From contig CAMDJU010000087.1 of NCBI GenBank assembly GCA_945900695.1, forward strand, positions 1 to 10,063: a stretch of 10,063 nucleotides of DNA, written 5' to 3'. This document shows, piece after piece, positions 7,032 through 10,063 of this stretch (the first letter of the stretch is position 1; each line of letters opens with the position of its first letter). The notes beneath the pieces are model-generated. The model did not search any database. It was not told the DNA's origin and saw nothing but the letters and a program-made list of their open reading frames with translations. The position numbers and the translations under genes are program-made. Source of the DNA: Bordetella parapertussis (GTDB taxonomy: Bacteria > Pseudomonadota > Gammaproteobacteria > Burkholderiales > Burkholderiaceae_C).

Positions 7032-8138
7032 ATGAGCCAGCCACAAGCCCCCATCACCTCGGCCGACCTGGCCCCGCTGCGCGACCAAATCGACGCGCTG
7101 GACAAACAACTCTTGCAATTGCTCAACCAACGTGCGCGGGTGGCCGAGCAAGTGGGAGAAATCAAAAAACGCGAAGGTTCGCCGTTTTTCCGCCCCGACC
7201 GGGTGGCGCAGGTTCTGCAAAAAATCCAAGACCTGAACCCCGGGCCCTTGCACGGCAACCATGTGGCCGCCATTTGGCGCGAAATCATGTCGGCCTGCTT
7301 GGCCTTGGAGGCACCGCAACGCGTTGCGGTGCTGGGTCCACAAGGCACTTTTTGCGAACAGGCCGCGATTGAGTTTTTTGGCAGCGCGGTGCAACTGAGC
7401 TACTGCGCCAACTTCGACGAAGTGTTCCACGCCACTGCGGCTGGAGCGGCGCAGTTTGGCGTGGTGGGCATGGAAAACACCAGCGAAGGCGTGGTGGCCA
7501 GGTCCCTCGATTTGTTTTTGCGCTCACCCGTGCATGTGGTCGGCGAAGTCAGCCTGCTGGTGCGCCACAACCTGATGCGCTTGAGTGACAGCACCGAGGG
7601 CATTGAGGTGGTGATGGCCCACCCCCAAGCCTTGGCCCAATGTCAAACCTGGCTGACCCAACACCTGCCCCATGCCGAGCGGCGTGCTGTGTCGAGCAAC
7701 GCCGAAGGTGCCCGTTTGGCCGCCACCAACCCGGCCTGGGCCGGTATTGCCAGCGAACGCGCCGCCAACCAATTTGGCCTGCACATCGTGGCCCCAGCCA
7801 TCCAAGACGAGGCCCACAACCGCACCCGTTTTGCGGTGATTTGCCTGCCCCAAACCTTGGCCACGCCACCCGCGTCTGGCAAAGACTGCACCAGCTTGGT
7901 GGTGTCAGTGCCCAACCGACCAGGCGCCGTGCACGACCTGTTGGTGCCGCTCAAAACACATGGCGTGTCGATGACGCGCTTTGAATCGCGCCCGGCCAAA
8001 TCGGGCCAATGGGAATACTTCTTCTACATCGACATCGAAGGCCACACCAGCCAAGCCCACGTGGCGCAAGCCCTGAGCGAGCTCCAATCTTTGTGTGCTT
8101 TTTACAAGGTGCTTGGCTCTTACCCCATCAGCGCTTAA
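7032..8138 (+). CDS. pheA: bifunctional chorismate mutase / prephenate dehydratase (P-protein)
   Basis: PheA converts chorismate to prephenate and then to phenylpyruvate, the committed route to phenylalanine. The 368-residue protein has three domains. An AroQ chorismate mutase covers about residues 12-95, with R17, R34, K45 and R57 at the spacing of E. coli R11, R28, K39 and R51. A prephenate dehydratase domain covers about 97-275 (GPQGTF, MENTSEGVVARSLDL, NRTRFAVI). An ACT regulatory domain covers about 287-365 (VPNRPGAVHDLL and the ESRP motif at 318-321), which normally binds phenylalanine for feedback inhibition. I chose ATG 7032 over the in-frame TTG at 7017, which adds only five residues. 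tyrA begins on the base after the stop, so the two are probably translated together. Confidence 0.97.
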   Translation: MSQPQAPITSADLAPLRDQIDALDKQLLQLLNQRARVAEQVGEIKKREGSPFFRPDRVAQVLQKIQDLNPGPLHGNHVAAIWREIMSACLALEAPQRVAVLGPQGTFCEQAAIEFFGSAVQLSYCANFDEVFHATAAGAAQFGVVGMENTSEGVVARSLDLFLRSPVHVVGEVSLLVRHNLMRLSDSTEGIEVVMAHPQALAQCQTWLTQHLPHAERRAVSSNAEGARLAATNPAWAGIASERAANQFGLHIVAPAIQDEAHNRTRFAVICLPQTLATPPASGKDCTSLVVSVPNRPGAVHDLLVPLKTHGVSMTRFESRPAKSGQWEYFFYIDIEGHTSQAHVAQALSELQSLCAFYKVLGSYPISA

Positions 8139-9041
8139 ATGCCGCGCATGCAAACCATGGCCACGCCCCGTTTTCAACGACTCGCCCTGATTGGCTGCGG
8201 CCTGATGGGTGGCTCGTTTGCCCTGGCCGCGCGCCAAGCCGGTTTGGTGCAAACCATTGTGGGCTACAGCGCCTCGGAAAAAACCCGCCACCGCGCTCGC
8301 GAGCTGCGCGTGATCGACCAGGCCTGCGCCAGTGTGGCCGAGGTCGTGCGCGGCGCAGACCTGGTGCTGCTGGCCGTGCCGGTCGGCGCCATGCGCGAGA
8401 GCTTTGCCGCCATGGCCCCGGCCCTGTCGGCCCAAACTTTGTTGATGGACGTGGGCTCCACCAAATGCGATGTCATTGCCGCAGCGGTGGCCACTCTGGG
8501 TGACAAGCTGTCATGCTTCGTCCCGGCCCACCCGATCGCAGGCAAAGAAGTGGCCGGCATCGACCACGCCGATGCGCGGCTGTATCAAGACCGCCGCACC
8601 ATCTTGACCCCGCTGTCATCCAACAGCATGCGCCACACGAAACTCGCGCACGACATATGGTCGGCCATGGGCAGCCATGTGAGCACCATGACCGCTGAGG
8701 CCCACGACCAAACTTTTGCCGCTGTGAGCCATCTGCCCCATTTGTTGGCGTTTGCGGCGGTCAACGCCCTCAGCGCACAGCCAAACGGAGCCGACTTTTT
8801 GGACATGGCAGGCCCGGGTTTTCGCGATTTTTCCCGCATCGCTGCCAGCGACCCGGCGGTGTGGCGCGACATCCTTAGCGCCAACCGCACCGAAGTATTG
8901 ACCCAATTGGCCCACTTTCAAACCGCTCTGGCCCAGCTGGAGGCCGCCATGCAACAAGGCAACACCACCGGCTTGCAGCAACTCATCCAACAAGCCAGCG
9001 ATGTGCGCTCGGGCTGGTCGCTGCAAGCGGGCAACGGCTGA
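8139..9041 (+). CDS. tyrA: prephenate / arogenate dehydrogenase
   Basis: TyrA oxidatively decarboxylates prephenate to 4-hydroxyphenylpyruvate on the way to tyrosine. The protein is up to 300 residues and has no ACT or chorismate mutase domain. Seen: a Rossmann motif IGCGLMGGS (18-26), DVGSTK (104-109), HPIAGKE (131-137), the catalytic-type SHLPH (197-201) and a helical dimerisation domain to the end (GPGFRDFSRIA, DPAVWRDI). Three ATG codons at 8139, 8148 and 8157 are possible starts. I list the first because it touches the pheA stop (TAAATG), but none has a clear ribosome site and the conserved part begins near residue 14. After beta-2 the sequence is GYSASEKTR without the usual acidic residue for NAD+, so NADP+ use is possible (inference). 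In relatives aroA follows closely; here a toxin-antitoxin module intervenes. Confidence 0.96.
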   Translation: MPRMQTMATPRFQRLALIGCGLMGGSFALAARQAGLVQTIVGYSASEKTRHRARELRVIDQACASVAEVVRGADLVLLAVPVGAMRESFAAMAPALSAQTLLMDVGSTKCDVIAAAVATLGDKLSCFVPAHPIAGKEVAGIDHADARLYQDRRTILTPLSSNSMRHTKLAHDIWSAMGSHVSTMTAEAHDQTFAAVSHLPHLLAFAAVNALSAQPNGADFLDMAGPGFRDFSRIAASDPAVWRDILSANRTEVLTQLAHFQTALAQLEAAMQQGNTTGLQQLIQQASDVRSGWSLQAGNG

Positions 9042-9077
9042 CGCAAAGCCTGACTTTTTTCCAAGCTTGGTTTGCGT
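9041..9077 (+). other. stem-loop immediately after tyrA
   Basis: ACGCAAA-G-CC (9041-9050) can pair with GGTTTGCGT (9069-9077), giving 9 bp with one bulged G. The loop contains a run of six T and half of the palindrome CCAAGCTTGG (9061-9070). No T-run follows the stem on either strand, so it is not a standard intrinsic terminator. It might protect the tyrA 3' end or mark the junction of the inserted module. Confidence 0.4.
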
Positions 9078-9119
9078 TGCGCTGTCGACCATGTGGATCG
9101 GCAGCATTGAAGGATGCCG

Positions 9120-9148
9120 TTGACCGCCTCAGTGACCTGACTTAAACT
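9120..9148 (+). promoter_or_regulatory. sigma70-type promoter of the toxin-antitoxin operon
   Basis: TTGACC (9120-9125, five of six to consensus) and TAAACT (9143-9148, four of six) are separated by exactly 17 bases. A start near 9155 would give a leader of about 33 bases to the antitoxin ATG. It is the best promoter in the window and is overlapped by the operator repeats. Confidence 0.72.
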
Positions 9149-9165
9149 GGTCAGCCAACTGGTCA
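9121..9165. promoter_or_regulatory. nested inverted-repeat operator over the toxin-antitoxin promoter
   Basis: Four identical 5-base half-sites occur: TGACC at 9121-9125 and 9133-9137, and the inverse GGTCA at 9149-9153 and 9161-9165. The outer pair and the inner pair share one centre (9143), and the half-sites on each side are 12 bp apart. On the right the identity extends to AACTGGTCAG, at 9145-9154 and 9157-9166. The outer left site lies in the -35, and the right inner site abuts and partly overlaps the -10 with its extension. This fits cooperative autorepression by Phd/YefM-type antitoxin dimers, alone or with toxin. Confidence 0.7.
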
Positions 9166-9176
9166 GTTAACACCCC

Positions 9177-9181
9177 GGGAG
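9177..9181 (+). promoter_or_regulatory. antitoxin ribosome binding site
   Basis: GGGAG stands six bases before ATG 9188, ideal spacing. It selects ATG 9188 over the in-frame TTG at 9182, which directly touches the site. Together with ompA this is one of only two strong Shine-Dalgarno sequences in the window. Confidence 0.8.
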
Positions 9182-9187
9182 TTGTCG

Positions 9188-9445
9188 ATGAATTCATGGC
9201 CCGTTCAAGATGCCAAAGCACGTTTTAGCGAGTTGCTGACCGCTTGCTTGACCCATGGCCCACAAATGGTGACCAAACGCGGCGCTGAGACCGCTGTGCT
9301 GGTGCCCTTGCAAGAATGGCGCCGTTTGCAAAGCGTGGAACGCCCCCAATTGAAACAACTGCTGTTGCAAACCGATGTACGCACCACCCAACTGGTACCG
9401 CCACGCCAGCAATCCAAGCGGCGCAAGGCCGCGTCTTTGACCTGA
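9188..9445 (+). CDS. type II antitoxin, Phd/YefM family
   Basis: A basic, 85-residue protein. Residues 4-48 (WPVQDAKARFSELL, then MVTKRGAETAVLVPLQEWRRL) match the Phd/YefM fold: a first strand and helix with the A+F-ELL pattern, then a V-x-KRG-x-x-x-AVLVP strand pair and an EW-x-x-L helix. In this family that N-terminal part dimerises and binds the operator, while the flexible C-terminus (here about 49-85, rich in Q, R and K) wraps the toxin and is degraded by proteases such as Lon. It precedes a PIN-domain toxin by four bases, the usual antitoxin-first order. By hand count, four 60-base lines across the module have 48, 48, 53 and 62% G+C, whereas two tyrA lines both have 65%, a hint of transfer. 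It probably represses its own promoter through the repeats upstream. Confidence 0.9.
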   Translation: MNSWPVQDAKARFSELLTACLTHGPQMVTKRGAETAVLVPLQEWRRLQSVERPQLKQLLLQTDVRTTQLVPPRQQSKRRKAASLT

Positions 9446-9449
9446 AGCC

Positions 9450-9854
9450 ATGTATTTGCTCGACACCCATGTCGTGTCTGAACTGCGCAAACCCAAGCCA
9501 CACAGCGCTGTACTGGCTTGGTTCAGGTGCGTTGAAGATGCGCAGTTGTTCTTGAGTGCCGTCACGCTGGGCGAGATCCAAGCGGGCATTGAAATCACCC
9601 GCCAACAAGACCCCGACAAAGCACAGGCTATTGAGCACTGGCTCAACCAGCTGGCGGCCGCTTACAACGTGTTACCCATGGATGCCACTGCCTTCAGAAT
9701 ATGGGCCAAATTCATGCACCACCAGTCCAACACTGTCTACGAAGACGCCATGATTGCCGCCACCGCGCAGGTGAACAAGCTCACGGTGGTGACCCGCAAC
9801 ACGACAGACTTCAAACGCTTTGATGTGGCTTTGCTCAACCCCTTTCAAACTTAA
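9450..9854 (+). CDS. vapC: VapC-type PIN-domain ribonuclease toxin
   Basis: A 134-residue PIN domain with the complete acidic set: D5 (YLLDTHVVSELRK), E42 (TLGEIQAGI), D99 (VYEDAMIAATA) and D120 (VTRNTTDF). These residues coordinate Mg2+/Mn2+ in VapC and FitB nucleases. Known VapC toxins cut initiator or other tRNAs, or the sarcin-ricin loop of 23S rRNA; the target here is unknown. N-terminal LLDT-HVVSELRK resembles FitB/StbB-like VapC. Length is typical and nothing is broken, so the toxin should be active. It starts four bases after the antitoxin stop with only a weak ribosome site, which would keep toxin below antitoxin. aroA begins 15 bases after its stop. Confidence 0.94.
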   Translation: MYLLDTHVVSELRKPKPHSAVLAWFRCVEDAQLFLSAVTLGEIQAGIEITRQQDPDKAQAIEHWLNQLAAAYNVLPMDATAFRIWAKFMHHQSNTVYEDAMIAATAQVNKLTVVTRNTTDFKRFDVALLNPFQT

Positions 9855-9869
9855 CCATCCACATCCCGC

Positions 9870-10063
9870 ATGTTCGCCACCGCCTTCCTCGACGTCCCCG
9901 CCCTGCAAAGCGCCCACGGTACGGTGACCCTGCCCGGCTCGAAAAGCATTTCAAACCGCGTGTTGTTGCTCGCCGCCCTGTGCGAAGGCACGACCACCTT
10001 GCATGACCTACTCGACTCGGACGACACCCGCGTCATGCTCAATGCTTTGCGGGCCATGGGCTG
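9870..10063 (+). CDS. aroA: 3-phosphoshikimate 1-carboxyvinyltransferase (EPSP synthase), N-terminal part
   Basis: The frame is open from ATG 9870 to the window edge, giving 64 complete codons. It begins [17 protein letters not shown] and then has the EPSP synthase phosphate-binding signature [17 protein letters not shown] (residues 21-37), in which K25, S26 and R30 bind shikimate-3-phosphate and phosphoenolpyruvate in the family. It continues with [27 protein letters not shown], the expected next segment. The enzyme makes 5-enolpyruvylshikimate-3-phosphate, two steps before chorismate, and is the glyphosate target. About 370 further residues lie outside. No Shine-Dalgarno sequence or promoter is seen between the vapC stop and this start, so transcription probably comes from tyrA read-through and/or the toxin-antitoxin promoter. 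Confidence 0.95.
   Translation, partial: MFATAFLDVPALQSAHGTVTLPGSKSISNRVLLLAALCEGTTTLHDLLDSDDTRVMLNALRAMG

Noticed and set aside
9099..9119. CGGCA/TGCCG inverted repeat just upstream of the module promoter
   Set aside because: Five-base arms with an 11-base loop and no T-run; too weak to call a terminator or operator.
9042..9869. IS element or integron cassette carrying the toxin-antitoxin genes
   Set aside because: No transposase or integrase, no terminal inverted repeats, no attC-like structure and no target duplication found at the two junctions by eye.

Overview
The window looks like a chromosomal segment of a betaproteobacterium, most likely Burkholderiales/Comamonadaceae (Limnohabitans-, Rhodoferax- or Polaromonas-like; genus not resolvable from sequence alone). 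Three things point there: the tmRNA tag peptide ANDERFALAA; an OmpA with a Trp-repeat N-terminus, a long Pro-Ala linker and no beta-barrel; and the gene order ompA/ubiG/HAD phosphatase diverging from gyrA-serC-pheA-tyrA-aroA.

Layout. Positions 1-243 hold the 3' end of a FAD-linked oxidase (+). Convergent to it is ssrA (tmRNA, minus, 344-733) with an intrinsic terminator at 296-330. Continuing on the minus strand, read right to left, are ompA (2220-2900), a strong intrinsic terminator (2175-2200), ubiG (1415-2131) and a Gph/MupP-type HAD phosphatase (747-1418) that overlaps ubiG by 4 bp. The 294-base gap 2901-3194 is a divergent control region; the ompA leader side carries two small hairpins and a good Shine-Dalgarno sequence. 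On the plus strand follow gyrA (3195-5888), serC (5895-7001), pheA (7032-8138), tyrA (8139-9041) and the start of aroA (9870 to the window edge). They are tightly packed up to tyrA.

The accessory element is an approximately 830-bp interval between tyrA and aroA. It holds a two-gene type II toxin-antitoxin module: a Phd/YefM-family antitoxin (9188-9445) and a VapC PIN-domain RNase toxin with all four acidic residues (9450-9854). It has its own sigma70-type promoter (TTGACC-17-TAAACT). Four TGACC/GGTCA half-sites lie over this promoter as two nested inverted repeats sharing one centre (9143), with 12-bp spacing on each arm. This is a convincing autoregulatory operator and the most interesting structure in the window.

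How the genes work together: serC (serine and pyridoxal phosphate), pheA (chorismate to phenylpyruvate), tyrA (prephenate oxidation) and aroA (EPSP synthase) form the conserved beta/gammaproteobacterial aromatic/serine cluster behind gyrA. ubiG uses chorismate-derived ubiquinone intermediates, and the HAD phosphatase may act in peptidoglycan recycling or phosphoglycolate salvage. I see no phage, IS, CRISPR, tRNA or rRNA. The rest of the window appears to be ordinary core chromosome with intact genes.
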